A stretch of 64,000 nt of DNA, from NCBI RefSeq assembly GCF_014697025.1, contig NZ_JACJRC010000003.1:310001-374000 (forward strand), in the 5' to 3' direction. Position numbers and translations under genes: made by a program. The notes under the pieces are model-generated. The model worked only from the letters and a program-made list of their open reading frames with translations. It did not search any database and had not been told where the DNA came from. Position 1 is the first letter of the stretch, and every line of letters starts with the position of its first letter. Origin of the DNA: Alkalinema sp. FACHB-956. Lineage in GTDB: Bacteria; Cyanobacteriota; Cyanobacteriia; Leptolyngbyales; Leptolyngbyaceae. This document shows positions 18,307 to 29,820 of this stretch, piece after piece.

Positions 18307-19938
18307 ATGAAATTTTCTCCGAATGTTGACCGCATCATTATTTTCGATACCACTTTGCGGGATGGCGAACAGTCTCCCGGCGCTACGATGAACGTGGACG
18401 AAAAACTAGCGATCGCGCGTCAACTGGCTCGACTTGGCGTGGACGTGATTGAAGCGGGATTTGCCTTTGCCAGTCCGGGGGACTTTGAAGCGGTTAACAA
18501 AATTGCCCAAGCGATCGGGACCGAAGATGGCCCCGTGATTTGTAGCCTCGCCCGCGCCACCCAAGGGGATATTAAGGCCGCTGCGGAAGCGATCGCCCCG
18601 GCTTGTCACCGTCGGATTCACACCTTCATTGCCACCTCCGATATTCACCTGCAATACAAATTGCGCAAAACCCGCCAGGAAGTCTTGGAAATTGCGCCGG
18701 AAATGGTGGCCTATGCCAAGTCCTTTGTGGATGATGTGGAATTTTCTCCAGAAGATGCGGGTCGATCGGATCCTGAGTTTCTCTATCCTGTGCTGGAAGC
18801 GGTGATCGATGCCGGTGCCACGACGATTAATATTCCCGACACCGTGGGTTATACCACTCCGGCGGAATTTGGGGCGTTGATTAAAGGGATTAAGGAAAAC
18901 GTCCGCAACATCGATCGGGCGATCATTTCCGTCCACGGTCACAACGACCTCGGCTTAGCCGTCGCGAATTTCCTGGAAGCAGTGAAAAACGGGGCGCGTC
19001 AGTTGGAATGCACGATTAACGGCATCGGCGAACGGGCGGGTAATGCCGCCTTGGAAGAACTGGTCATGGCGTTGCATGTGCGGCGGCAGTATTTCAACCC
19101 CTTCCTGGGGCGTCCGGTGGATTCCGAAGCCTCCCTAACCAATATCAATACCCGCGAAATCTACAAGACCTCCCGTTTGGTCTCCAATACCACCGGGATG
19201 TTTGTGCAGCCGAATAAGGCGATCGTAGGGGCTAATGCCTTTGCCCACGAATCCGGCATCCACCAAGACGGCGTCCTGAAAAACAAGCTGACCTATGAAA
19301 TCATGGATGCTCAGTTAATCGGTTTGACGGATAACCAAATCGTTCTGGGCAAACACTCTGGCCGCAACGCCTTCCGGACTCGCTTGAGCGAACTGGGGTA
19401 CGAATTGGCGGATCAAGAGTTGAATAAAGCCTTTGTCCGCTTCAAGGAACTGGCGGATAAGAAGAAAGAAATTACCGATTGGGATCTGGAGTCGATCGTC
19501 AATGACGAAACCCAACAGCCCCCGGAAATGTTCCGTCTGGAAATGGTGCAGGTGTCCTGTGGTAGCAATGCCCAACCCACCGCAACGGTGAAAGTCCGTA
19601 ACCCCGATGGGACGGAACTGATGGATGCAGCGACGGGGACTGGCCCGGTGGACGCGGTGTATAAGGCGATCAATCGGGTCGTGAATGTGCCGAATCAGTT
19701 GATTGAGTTCTCAGTGCAATCGGTGACGGCAGGCATTGACGCGATCGGGGAAGTGACCATTCGCCTGAAGTACGAAGATCGCATCTTCTCCGGTCGATCG
19801 GCCAATACGGATATCATTGTGGCGTCGGCTCAGGCGTATATGAATGCTCTGAATCGGCTGTACAGTGTCTTGCAAACAGGAGACATGCACAAAACCAATG
19901 CCCAACGGGAAGCGGGTCTAGAAGCGGCTAGCGTTTAG
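18307..19938 (+). CDS. leuA: 2-isopropylmalate synthase
   Basis: A 543-aa cytoplasmic enzyme that condenses acetyl-CoA with 2-oxoisovalerate, the first committed step of leucine synthesis. The HMGL-like catalytic domain begins [18 protein letters not shown] and includes the metal ligands in [15 protein letters not shown] and the conserved [14 protein letters not shown]. The C-terminal LeuA allosteric domain (about residues 400-525) is present, so feedback inhibition by leucine is expected. Length is typical of the long bacterial form. It stands alone; the other leucine genes are not in the window. Confidence 0.96.
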   Translation: MKFSPNVDRIIIFDTTLRDGEQSPGATMNVDEKLAIARQLARLGVDVIEAGFAFASPGDFEAVNKIAQAIGTEDGPVICSLARATQGDIKAAAEAIAPACHRRIHTFIATSDIHLQYKLRKTRQEVLEIAPEMVAYAKSFVDDVEFSPEDAGRSDPEFLYPVLEAVIDAGATTINIPDTVGYTTPAEFGALIKGIKENVRNIDRAIISVHGHNDLGLAVANFLEAVKNGARQLECTINGIGERAGNAALEELVMALHVRRQYFNPFLGRPVDSEASLTNINTREIYKTSRLVSNTTGMFVQPNKAIVGANAFAHESGIHQDGVLKNKLTYEIMDAQLIGLTDNQIVLGKHSGRNAFRTRLSELGYELADQELNKAFVRFKELADKKKEITDWDLESIVNDETQQPPEMFRLEMVQVSCGSNAQPTATVKVRNPDGTELMDAATGTGPVDAVYKAINRVVNVPNQLIEFSVQSVTAGIDAIGEVTIRLKYEDRIFSGRSANTDIIVASAQAYMNALNRLYSVLQTGDMHKTNAQREAGLEAASV

Positions 19939-20000
19939 TTCCGTGAGTCGGGCTGTGGTGAGAAACGCCTTGATTCTGCCATGCTCTCATTGATCGATCG

Positions 20001-20022
20001 CCCCTTAGATGATCTCTAGGGG
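20001..20022 (+). terminator. Candidate terminator after leuA
   Basis: An 8-bp stem with one bulged base (CCCCTTAGA with TCTAGGGG-type arm) is followed by a T-rich stretch. It is located 62 bp after the leuA stop. The stem is imperfect. Confidence 0.45.
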
Positions 20023-20092
20023 GTATTCTTTTGTTGGGAAGTAGTCCCATCCCGGCATAATAAAGCAAGGTTTTGCCACCCTTGTCCCGTAA

Positions 20093-20136
20093 TCCCTATT
20101 TCGCAATCCCCATTTCGCAATCCCCATTTCGCAACC
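20093..20136. repeat. 15-bp tandem repeat, three copies
   Basis: CATTTCGCAATCCCC-type units occur three times immediately before the methyltransferase start codon, so they occupy its 5' leader. Confidence 0.85.
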
Positions 20137-20139
20137 ACC

Positions 20140-20940
20140 ATGCAAGACGATCTTCTCCAGCGCGAACAGCAATTCCACGACCAATGGGCTAGCACGATCG
20201 ATGTGGATGGCATCCGGGTCGCGGACTACTTTGAAGCCTGTACTGCTCCGGAAAATCGCTTTATTCTGAAGCATTTGGGCGACGTGCGCGGGAAGTTACT
20301 TCTGGATCTGGGCTGTGGGGCAGGGGAAAACAGCGTTTATTTTGCCAACCTGGGCGCACGCTGTGTCGCGTCAGATTATTCCCCCGGTATGGTGGAAGTG
20401 GCGCTGAAGCTAGCTGAGAAGAATGGGGTGCAGGTGGAGGGTCGGGTGATTAATGCCATGGCGATCGACTACCCCGACAATACGTTTGACATTGTCTACG
20501 CCGCGAACCTGTTGCACCACATTCCCGATCCCCTACAAACCATTCGGGAAGTCCACCGTGTTCTGAAACCGGGGGGCAAGATGTGTTTTTGGGATCCCCT
20601 GAGACACAATCCGGTGATTAATGTCTATCGCAAAATCGCTACGGAAGTGCGAACGGAAGATGAAATGCCATTGCATATCAATATCGTGCGCGAGGTACGT
20701 CAACTCTTTTCGACCACAAAGTTTGATACCTTTTGGATCGCGACGCTGTGGATCTTTTTGCAGTTTTACCTGATTGAAAAAGTCAATCCCAACCAAGAGC
20801 GCTATTGGAAGAAGATTATCATCGAGCAGGATCGCCTCAAGCCCACCTATAGCTTCTTGGAGCGTCTAGATAGGTTTATTAAGAAGCTACCTTTGATGAA
20901 ACGGATGGCTTGGAATATTGCTGTTGTGGCTACTAAATAA
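20140..20940 (+). CDS. Class I SAM-dependent methyltransferase
   Basis: 266 aa with a Rossmann-type methyltransferase domain. Motif I is LLLDLGCGAGENSVYFA, followed by the acidic loop VASDYSPGMVEVA; motif IV is IVYAANLLHHIPDP and post-motif REVHRVLKPGGKMCFWDP. The C-terminal third is basic and carries a hydrophobic, aromatic stretch (FWIATLWIFLQFYLIE), so it may associate with membranes or act on a lipid or quinone-like substrate. This is inference; the acceptor is unknown. No operon partner is obvious. Confidence 0.85.
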   Translation: MQDDLLQREQQFHDQWASTIDVDGIRVADYFEACTAPENRFILKHLGDVRGKLLLDLGCGAGENSVYFANLGARCVASDYSPGMVEVALKLAEKNGVQVEGRVINAMAIDYPDNTFDIVYAANLLHHIPDPLQTIREVHRVLKPGGKMCFWDPLRHNPVINVYRKIATEVRTEDEMPLHINIVREVRQLFSTTKFDTFWIATLWIFLQFYLIEKVNPNQERYWKKIIIEQDRLKPTYSFLERLDRFIKKLPLMKRMAWNIAVVATK

Positions 20941-20972
20941 TGGCTGCTCAATCACTCATGAGTAGTTACTAA

Positions 20973-21022
20973 TTTAATAGCTACTAGTTGGCTCCACTTT
21001 AATAGCTACTAGTTAGCTCCAC
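20973..21022. repeat. 25-bp tandem duplication
   Basis: TTTAATAGCTACTAGTTGGC-TCCAC occurs twice with one base difference, in the gap between the methyltransferase and the permease. Confidence 0.9.
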
Positions 21023-21051
21023 AATGTTCTGTTTTTGCTCTGTTATGACCT

Positions 21052-22787
<1,736 letters not shown>

Positions 22788-23200
22788 TCAGCATCTACAA
22801 CGTAACAGATTTATCAGGTGAACCAATCGAGTCAAAGCGTCCATCCATCATCCTGGACAGATAATGGACAAACTATAACACCGATCTTGTAATCCGTAGA
22901 ATTACAACAAGTCTCAACTTATACTAGCAACTGTTTGGGGATCCCATCGCTGATTTTGATGGGGACTTTATACCGCTGCTATCAGGGTATCCACTTAGCA
23001 TACCCATTCATGTCCGGTTCATAACATTTTCTAGATTGATTGCTTAAAAACCGGGATCTGAACTGGGTAAAGTGAGTGCTCGATCGGTCTGGATGAAAGC
23101 GTAGTGCCCCCTGATTGGAAAGTACATCGCCCCTGATGGTTCTTGGCGGCCACTGGTTTGCCGCCTACGATTCGCCTACGAGTCACCTACTAATGTAGGT

Positions 23201-23284
23201 AACCCATTGTAGCCAACCCGTTATAACCAACCCGTTATAGCTAACCTGTAACAGCCAACCTGTAACAGCTAATCCGTTAATAAA
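23201..23284. repeat. 14-bp tandem repeat, six copies, between hetR and patX
   Basis: Six contiguous 14-base units of the type AACC(C/T)GTTATAGCC fill 23201-23284. They sit in the 906-bp region between the hetR start and the patX-like stop, about 420 bp upstream of hetR. Copies differ by one to four bases. The rest of this region (22785-23690) holds no gene I can support. It could contain the hetR promoter, a small RNA or protein-binding repeats. Confidence 0.9.
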
Positions 23285-23690
23285 CTACTTGATCAAACAA
23301 CTATATCCATTGCCTCCGGTCAAGCAACCTGAGATCAAAAAGCCAAGAAATTCAGGGCTGTTAATCATAAAACTTGTGCGAAATCGTCAAACTCGTTGCA
23401 TGACAGGATTGAGGGCAACGATCGCGATCGATAATAAGGAAAACTCTAATTCGCTGACGGATGTAATTGACCGACGGATGCAATTTGTTCAGTTGTTCTC
23501 AATGCAAAAACTTGTTGCAGCCTGAGCCTGAAAACCTGGGTGCCGAGAGATGTCTAGAACGCTTTTCTAGAACGCTATTCGGTTGCGGTTATTGTTGAGA
23601 AGTCACCTAGGTCAACGGGCAATCCTAATAAATAGGCGACAAAGTGGCGACAAAGTAATGAGGCAACTTTGTGATTAGGCGACAAGGTGA

Positions 23691-24056
23691 CTAGGCGACT
23701 TCCACTCGACCGCTTCCACGATGGGCGATTTCTACCCGACCACTGCCGCGATAACCGGGAGCTTCAATGCGTCCACTGCCACGATGGGCAATTTCTACCC
23801 GACCACTGCCCCGATAACTGGGAGGGTCAACACGACCACTACCCCGATGGGCGACTTCTACCCGACCGCTCCCACGATAACCGGGAGCTTCGATGCGTCC
23901 ACTGCCACGATAGGCGACGTTTTCTACCCGACCGCTTCCACGATAGGCAAGAATGTTGTTAGAATCTGAGATCTCTACAGCAGTCATTGTCCCGGTCAGC
24001 ACAGTTGCAGTGATTAGAAGGACACCGGTTAGTCCGAGCAAGAATTGAGAGCGCAT
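23691..24056 (-). CDS. patX: PatX-like HetR-inhibitor protein with eight RGSGR motifs
   Basis: A 121-aa protein. Residues 1-27 form a hydrophobic signal-like segment after a short basic start (MRSQFLLGLTGVLLITATVL). From residue 38 to the end there is nothing but RGSGR repeats, at 39-43, 50-54, 61-65, 71-75, 82-86, 92-96, 103-107 and 113-117. Each is preceded by Tyr or His and followed by VE, IE or VD. RGSGR is the pentapeptide with which PatS binds HetR. The known PatX family combines a hydrophobic N-terminus with an RG[ST]GR motif and lies near hetR; this gene fits in layout and position. The eightfold array is the odd feature. The ribosome-binding site is weak. Possible roles are a multi-peptide precursor or a multivalent ligand. 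Confidence 0.88.
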   Translation of the reverse strand: MRSQFLLGLTGVLLITATVLTGTMTAVEISDSNNILAYRGSGRVENVAYRGSGRIEAPGYRGSGRVEVAHRGSGRVDPPSYRGSGRVEIAHRGSGRIEAPGYRGSGRVEIAHRGSGRVEVA

Positions 24057-24078
24057 AAGCTTGGTCTATCTTGGTATG

Positions 24079-24107
24079 TATCTAATCACTCATACAAAGT
24101 CTCCGTA
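24079..24107 (-). promoter_or_regulatory. DIF1-like promoter of the patX-like gene
   Basis: On the minus strand TACGGA (24107-24102) is followed after exactly 17 bp by TAGATA (24084-24079). The first hexamer matches five of six bases of the DIF1 element TCCGGA, which in Anabaena occupies the -35 position of HetR-dependent promoters and which is reported close upstream of patX genes. The start codon lies 22 bp after the -10, implying a leader of about 15 bases. No NtcA-type site was found upstream. Confidence 0.5.
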
Positions 24108-24209
24108 GACAGATCAGGAAAAGATTGTAGAAATGATGAATAATTTCTGCTTCGATCGTCCTTGAGATTTAGTTTATATTTTTATTTTTGCAGAGAAGTG
24201 TCTCTAAAG

Positions 24210-26003
24210 TTACATTGCTGGTTCGATCTCTCGTACCCGAATCCATTGCCCAGCAAGGTTTTTGTTGCCCCAGACTTGCAGGGATTGGCCTGAGACCCAT
24301 TGAGTCAAGAGAATGTTAACTTCCGGGAGCAGTGTGACGAGTTGATAATCGTGATCTCCGACTTGTAGATGGTAGGTGTGGGCTCCGCTCTGCGTGAAAA
24401 TACCGACCCAGGACTCACATTTGCCACGATCGAGGGGTAAGGGCTTGGCCGGGGCATAGCCGTTATTGGGATAGGCGTCAGGATGATCGAGATAATAGGT
24501 TTGCCAGGTCAGCCAATCGGGATGCTGTAGCGGGACATTAAAGAGGGGGATGACAGCGGCAGGGGCTTGGGTGTCGGTTAGTAGAGCGTTTTGTAACGTC
24601 CGGATGGGTAGGTGTCTCGGTGCACAATCCAGTTCTACGCACAATGCGGCGGCCATGCCTGCGGCTTGTCCAATGCCGAGTACTAAAGGTTGCAGGCGAG
24701 TGGCTCCGTTAGCCATGTGGGTCACGGAAATATTTTTTTCGCAGGCGAGAAAACCGTCGATCGATCGGGGAACTAAGGCCCCGTAGGGAATGGTGAAGGG
24801 GGTACCTGTCCAGCGTCCACCCCATTGGATGGATTTGGGCTGGAGGGGGATATCACCGCTGGGATAGTGATGGTCATTGGCGTAGTTGCCGAACGCGATG
24901 GCGGTACAGAGACTATCTACATTGGCGCAGCCTTCGGCACAGACTTGCATTGGTAAAGCGGCAACTTGGCCGCGGGCGATCGGTAAGATATCCTGCTCGC
25001 ATACCGTTACGATCCCTTGGAGCCGCCGACTTTCCCGAAAATAGGGGTGGAGGGCAAAGGCAGAATTTGTGATTGGCAGGGTTGAGAACGATCGCCCTTG
25101 GGGGAACATGCCTTCTGCTAACCCATAGCGTTGACCTAAGGTTTGCTGAATAAAGTAGGCAAAGGCCCAACTATGCTCGTAGGCTGCTTGGAAAAAGGCT
25201 TGGCGATCGCTCGCACTGCCTAGAAGCCGCTCCAACCCTTCCCCGTAGTCATTGCCGTGAATCGGCCAATTCATCATGAAGCGATTTCCCGGCAGGCGAC
25301 CGTAGTTCAAAAACTTTTCGCCGCCGTACTGGTCCCACGCTTGGTCAAAGGGGGCTGGATTGTAGTTGGGCGGGATGGGAATCACTGGAGCGACTTGGTT
25401 TTCTCCATAGTCCTGCATCACCACGACCCAGGTGGGGGCTTGTACTGGATAGCGCTGCATCCAATCGGCCATTTCTGCGGGGGCACTGGGTTCCTGGAAT
25501 TCCGCTTGCAGTTCCCAGCCCCAGCGATGGGGAATGGTGCCCAAGGAGAGTAAGTCGCCTAATTCCGTACCGTCGATCGTGATTTGTGCGGTGATTTGAT
25601 AGTCCTGAAATTGCACGCCAGTAATGCGATCGTCGGTTCGCAGTACCGCGATCGGAGTTTGTCCGGTAATCCAAGTTAAGTTGGGCAGTGCCTTAACCCA
25701 ATCGGCAAAAATGGCTGCCCCGATGCGGGGCTCGTAGGTGAAAAAACTAACCCAGGCATGATCCAAGCCTTCCGGTTGCCGTGTGTGCAATTCCCGCAGA
25801 AATTGTCCCCAAATTCCGGTTTGCCAAGCCTGTAACTCGTTGCCATCGGGGGCAGTGACGCCTGCACTGGTCAGCATTCCCCCCAACCACTCAAATTCGC
25901 TGACCAGGATCACCTGGGCTCCCCGACGGGCGGCTTGAATGGCGGCAGCGGTTCCCCCCGTTCCTCCACCGACCACGAGAATTTGAGTCTGCAATGTTTT
26001 CAT
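24210..26003 (-). CDS. FAD-dependent oxidoreductase (FAD_oxidored family)
   Basis: About 597 aa. The N-terminal dinucleotide-binding motif is ILVVGGGTGGTAAAIQAARRG, followed by VSEFEWLGGMLTSAGVTAPDG, which is typical of the FAD_oxidored (PF12831-type) flavoproteins. A late GIGQAAGMAAALCVELD segment closes the FAD domain. About 100 further residues at the C-terminus form an added beta-rich region. ATG at 26003 is chosen because the motif starts eight residues later; the open frame upstream is only a translated 15-bp tandem repeat. The substrate is unknown. The GIY-YIG gene lies upstream on the same strand. Confidence 0.85.
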   Translation of the reverse strand: MKTLQTQILVVGGGTGGTAAAIQAARRGAQVILVSEFEWLGGMLTSAGVTAPDGNELQAWQTGIWGQFLRELHTRQPEGLDHAWVSFFTYEPRIGAAIFADWVKALPNLTWITGQTPIAVLRTDDRITGVQFQDYQITAQITIDGTELGDLLSLGTIPHRWGWELQAEFQEPSAPAEMADWMQRYPVQAPTWVVVMQDYGENQVAPVIPIPPNYNPAPFDQAWDQYGGEKFLNYGRLPGNRFMMNWPIHGNDYGEGLERLLGSASDRQAFFQAAYEHSWAFAYFIQQTLGQRYGLAEGMFPQGRSFSTLPITNSAFALHPYFRESRRLQGIVTVCEQDILPIARGQVAALPMQVCAEGCANVDSLCTAIAFGNYANDHHYPSGDIPLQPKSIQWGGRWTGTPFTIPYGALVPRSIDGFLACEKNISVTHMANGATRLQPLVLGIGQAAGMAAALCVELDCAPRHLPIRTLQNALLTDTQAPAAVIPLFNVPLQHPDWLTWQTYYLDHPDAYPNNGYAPAKPLPLDRGKCESWVGIFTQSGAHTYHLQVGDHDYQLVTLLPEVNILLTQWVSGQSLQVWGNKNLAGQWIRVREIEPAM

Positions 26004-26040
26004 AGGTAATGCTATGTGCGATTTATGAATGCTCGACAGA

Positions 26041-26115
26041 TTAACTATGCTCGACTTAACTATGCTCGACTTAACTATGCTCGACTTAACTATGCTCGAC
26101 TTAGCTATGCTCGAC
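26041..26115. repeat. 15-bp tandem repeat, five copies, seeded on a stop codon
   Basis: TTAACTATGCTCGAC is repeated five times; the last unit (26101-26115, TTAGCTATGCTCGAC) contains the final codons and stop of the GIY-YIG gene. A partial sixth copy lies at 26029-26040. Because 15 is divisible by three, it creates a spurious in-frame extension (KSSIV repeats) upstream of the flavoprotein gene. Confidence 0.97.
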
Positions 26116-26778
26116 AAAGGGCGTTCCCCAAAAAGTCCAGTTTTCTTTGTTGAAGGGCGATCGCCATTTGTAGATTAACGTAGACTCCATCTTCTGGCGC
26201 GATCGGGTGTCCTGGGGGGCATCCTGCCAAAAGGCGATGCCTAATTGGGTGGGTAAATTATTGTTGTAATGGGATTGCTGATAGTGAAGTAAATAGCGTT
26301 TGCAATCATGTTCACCTTTCCAACGCTGGTTAGATTTCACGGTTTCACCAACGTACAACAGAATTGGCAACGTGTAGTCAAAGACAAAATATAATGCTGA
26401 AACCCCTGCATCCTCTGCTTTCCAACGCCAGAATTGGGTATTTTGTTGGGGCAGTTTGAAGGGATTCAGGCCATCGGGATCGATCGTTGGAACGGATTCT
26501 ACGGATTCTGTGGGTAAGCCGAAATCAAAGAGACTGCCTTGGGCGATCGCGGGTGCAATTTCGACGGATTGTTGATGATCCAGAATGCGCTGTTTCCAAG
26601 CCGTTAATGTGGCTGTATCCATTTCGAGGGACTGCGATCGCTGGGTTCCGTAGGTGCCTGCCAATTCCTTCGCGGAGAACAGGGAGGGTTGCTCGATCTG
26701 CGGTGTGGGAGGCTGGGAAAAAGCGGGATGCGGTGAAGCTGTATTGTTTGCATTTTGCGAAGTGCGGTACTTAGGCAT
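26101..26778 (-). CDS. GIY-YIG domain protein
   Basis: 225 aa. The C-terminal half resembles a GIY-YIG nuclease core: YFVFDYTLPILLYVGETVKSNQRWKGEHD gives the two short strands and following helix, and a later glutamate occurs in RQKMESTLIYKWRSPFNKENW. The motif is degenerate (VFD and YVG for GIY and YIG), which is seen in cyanobacterial members. The N-terminal 110 residues are poorly conserved and probably disordered. Nuclease activity is inferred, not certain. The stop codon lies in a 15-bp repeat unit. Confidence 0.7.
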   Translation of the reverse strand: MPKYRTSQNANNTASPHPAFSQPPTPQIEQPSLFSAKELAGTYGTQRSQSLEMDTATLTAWKQRILDHQQSVEIAPAIAQGSLFDFGLPTESVESVPTIDPDGLNPFKLPQQNTQFWRWKAEDAGVSALYFVFDYTLPILLYVGETVKSNQRWKGEHDCKRYLLHYQQSHYNNNLPTQLGIAFWQDAPQDTRSRQKMESTLIYKWRSPFNKENWTFWGTPFVEHS

Positions 26779-26865
26779 CGATCGCGTTCCTCCCTGTCAG
26801 CGCAATGAATCGCAGTCAGGATAGCATAGAGAGAACCCCTTGCCCATGACTTTGCTATCCCTGAA

Positions 26866-27081
26866 ATGACTGATTTACTGCCTGATTTATTTGTAGGTAT
26901 TCTGAATCATCCCGGTTGGATTGTTGCGATCGCCGGAATTTTGCATCTTATGATCGGAACCGTTGCTGCTGCGATCGCGGTACAGCGGGGCAAGTCTTGG
27001 AAACAGTGGCTCGTGATTGGTTGGATTGGCGGAACACCCGCGTTGATCGCAGCCTTGCGCTTGCCCAAGTTGGCCGATTAA
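26866..27081 (+). CDS. Small membrane protein
   Basis: 71 aa with two hydrophobic stretches (WIVAIAGILHLMIGTVAAAIAV and WLVIGWIGGTPALIAAL) separated by a basic turn (QRGKSWKQ). No family is recognised. Start ATG follows a weak ribosome-binding region. It converges on the ATP synthase operon, separated by that operon's terminator. Confidence 0.6.
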   Translation: MTDLLPDLFVGILNHPGWIVAIAGILHLMIGTVAAAIAVQRGKSWKQWLVIGWIGGTPALIAALRLPKLAD

Positions 27082-27108
27082 GCTGATCAACCAGCTGAAA
27101 AAAAGTTG

Positions 27109-27139
27109 AAAAAAGGACTCAACAGTTTTGTTGAGTCCT
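27109..27139 (-). terminator. Rho-independent terminator of the atp operon
   Basis: A perfect 11-bp stem (AGGACTCAACA / TGTTGAGTCCT) with a four-base loop is followed on the minus strand by a run of six T and soon a second T run. It lies 65 bp after the gamma-subunit stop codon. Because A and T runs flank both sides it may also stop the small gene on the plus strand. Confidence 0.92.
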
Positions 27140-27203
27140 CACTAGATAATTAAATGTTCGATCGCAGAGCGGAGTTGAATAAAATCAACACCGTTTACGA
27201 CAG

Positions 27204-28151
27204 TTAGTTCAGAGCGCTGGCTCCAGCGACCACTTCCAACAATTCTTGGGTAATGGCGGCTTGACGGGCTTTGTTGTAGGACAGCGTTAAGGTGCCAATC
27301 AGGCTCTTCGCGTTGTCGCTAGCGTTATTCATGGCCGTCATCCGAGCTGCCAACTCACTAGCAGCCGCTTCTTGCAGCGCGCGCAGCAGTTGGTTGTTCA
27401 AATACAACGGCAACAAAGCATCCAGAATTTGCACCGGATCTTGCTCGAAGATCATATCCTGAGGCAAGCTTTGCAAAGGTGTTGTCACCTTTTGTCGCTC
27501 CACTTGGAAATCTCCACCGCGCACGGTGAGACGGAAAATTTCGTCATCCTGCACTTCTAACCCTTGGGCATCCAAAGGTAGCAGGGTTTGCACCACGGGA
27601 CGGGAGCTGATCAACGACACAAACTTGGTGTAAATCAACTCAACCCGATCGACATTTTCCGACAGGAACGACGACAGGATGGCATCCGCAATCTCAGCGG
27701 CTTCCTTAGCCGTAGGGATTTGCTCCAAGCCAGTGTAGTTCGCATCGATCGTGTAATCGCGGCGTTGGAAGTATTGCGTGGCTTTCCGACCCACCACAAA
27801 CATGCGGACAGAAATTCCCTGCTCTTGCAGCTCCTTGGCCCGCTGCTCGGCCCGTTTGATTACGTTGGCGTTGTAACCCCCGCAAAGACCGCGATCGCCG
27901 GAAATGACCAGCAGACCGACGGACTTGATCTGGCGCTTTTTCAACAACGGCAAATTCGCTTCTTCAAACTTCAAGCGGCTTTGCAGACCGTGCAATACCT
28001 GTGCCAAGCGATCGGCAAAGGGACGGGTAGCAGTCACTTGCTCTTGGGCGCGACGAACCTTGGCCGCTGCCACCAAGCGCATAGCTTCCGTAATTTTTTT
28101 GGTGTTTTTAACCGACTGAATCCGGTCACGAATGGCTTTTAGGTTTGGCAT
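27204..28151 (-). CDS. atpG: ATP synthase gamma chain
   Basis: The central-stalk rotor of F1, 315 aa. It begins [36 protein letters not shown] and ends with the conserved helix [35 protein letters not shown], both inside the F1 barrel. It is longer than the typical 290 residues of other bacteria because of the cyanobacterial/plastid insertion around residues 195-240. The redox-active cysteine pair of chloroplast gamma is absent, as expected in cyanobacteria. It is the last gene of the operon, 75 bp after atpA. In cyanobacterial literature it is often called atpC. Confidence 0.96.
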   Translation of the reverse strand: MPNLKAIRDRIQSVKNTKKITEAMRLVAAAKVRRAQEQVTATRPFADRLAQVLHGLQSRLKFEEANLPLLKKRQIKSVGLLVISGDRGLCGGYNANVIKRAEQRAKELQEQGISVRMFVVGRKATQYFQRRDYTIDANYTGLEQIPTAKEAAEIADAILSSFLSENVDRVELIYTKFVSLISSRPVVQTLLPLDAQGLEVQDDEIFRLTVRGGDFQVERQKVTTPLQSLPQDMIFEQDPVQILDALLPLYLNNQLLRALQEAAASELAARMTAMNNASDNAKSLIGTLTLSYNKARQAAITQELLEVVAGASALN

Positions 28152-28226
28152 CTTTTTGTTCCTCTAATCGGGTGAACGATCGCTCACCCGACATAAACCT
28201 CACTGATTTGACTTAAGTAACTTAAC

Positions 28227-29759
<1,533 letters not shown>

Positions 29760-29820
29760 TTACGGATGAGGGAAGACTTACAAGAAAAGCATTGCGGTGA
29801 TCAATGCAGCTTTGGTTCAA

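Noticed and set aside
23013-23018. ACCGGA (minus strand), possible DIF1-like element upstream of hetR
   Set aside because: No -10 element lies at the required distance of about 17 bp, so a five-of-six match to a hexamer is not enough.
23289-23525. 78-codon plus-strand frame between hetR and patX
   Set aside because: It starts with TTG, has no ribosome-binding site, and shows no recognisable protein features.
23687-23969. Open frames on the plus strand antisense to the patX-like gene (His/Cys/Arg-rich or Thr-rich repeats)
   Set aside because: The repeat period is nearly a multiple of three, so several frames stay open by chance. Only the minus frame has a signal-like N-terminus and a meaningful motif.
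26004-26117. N-terminal extension of the FAD oxidoreductase (KSSIV repeats)
   Set aside because: It is translation of a 15-bp tandem repeat overlapping the previous gene's stop codon; the Rossmann motif begins just after the ATG at 26003.
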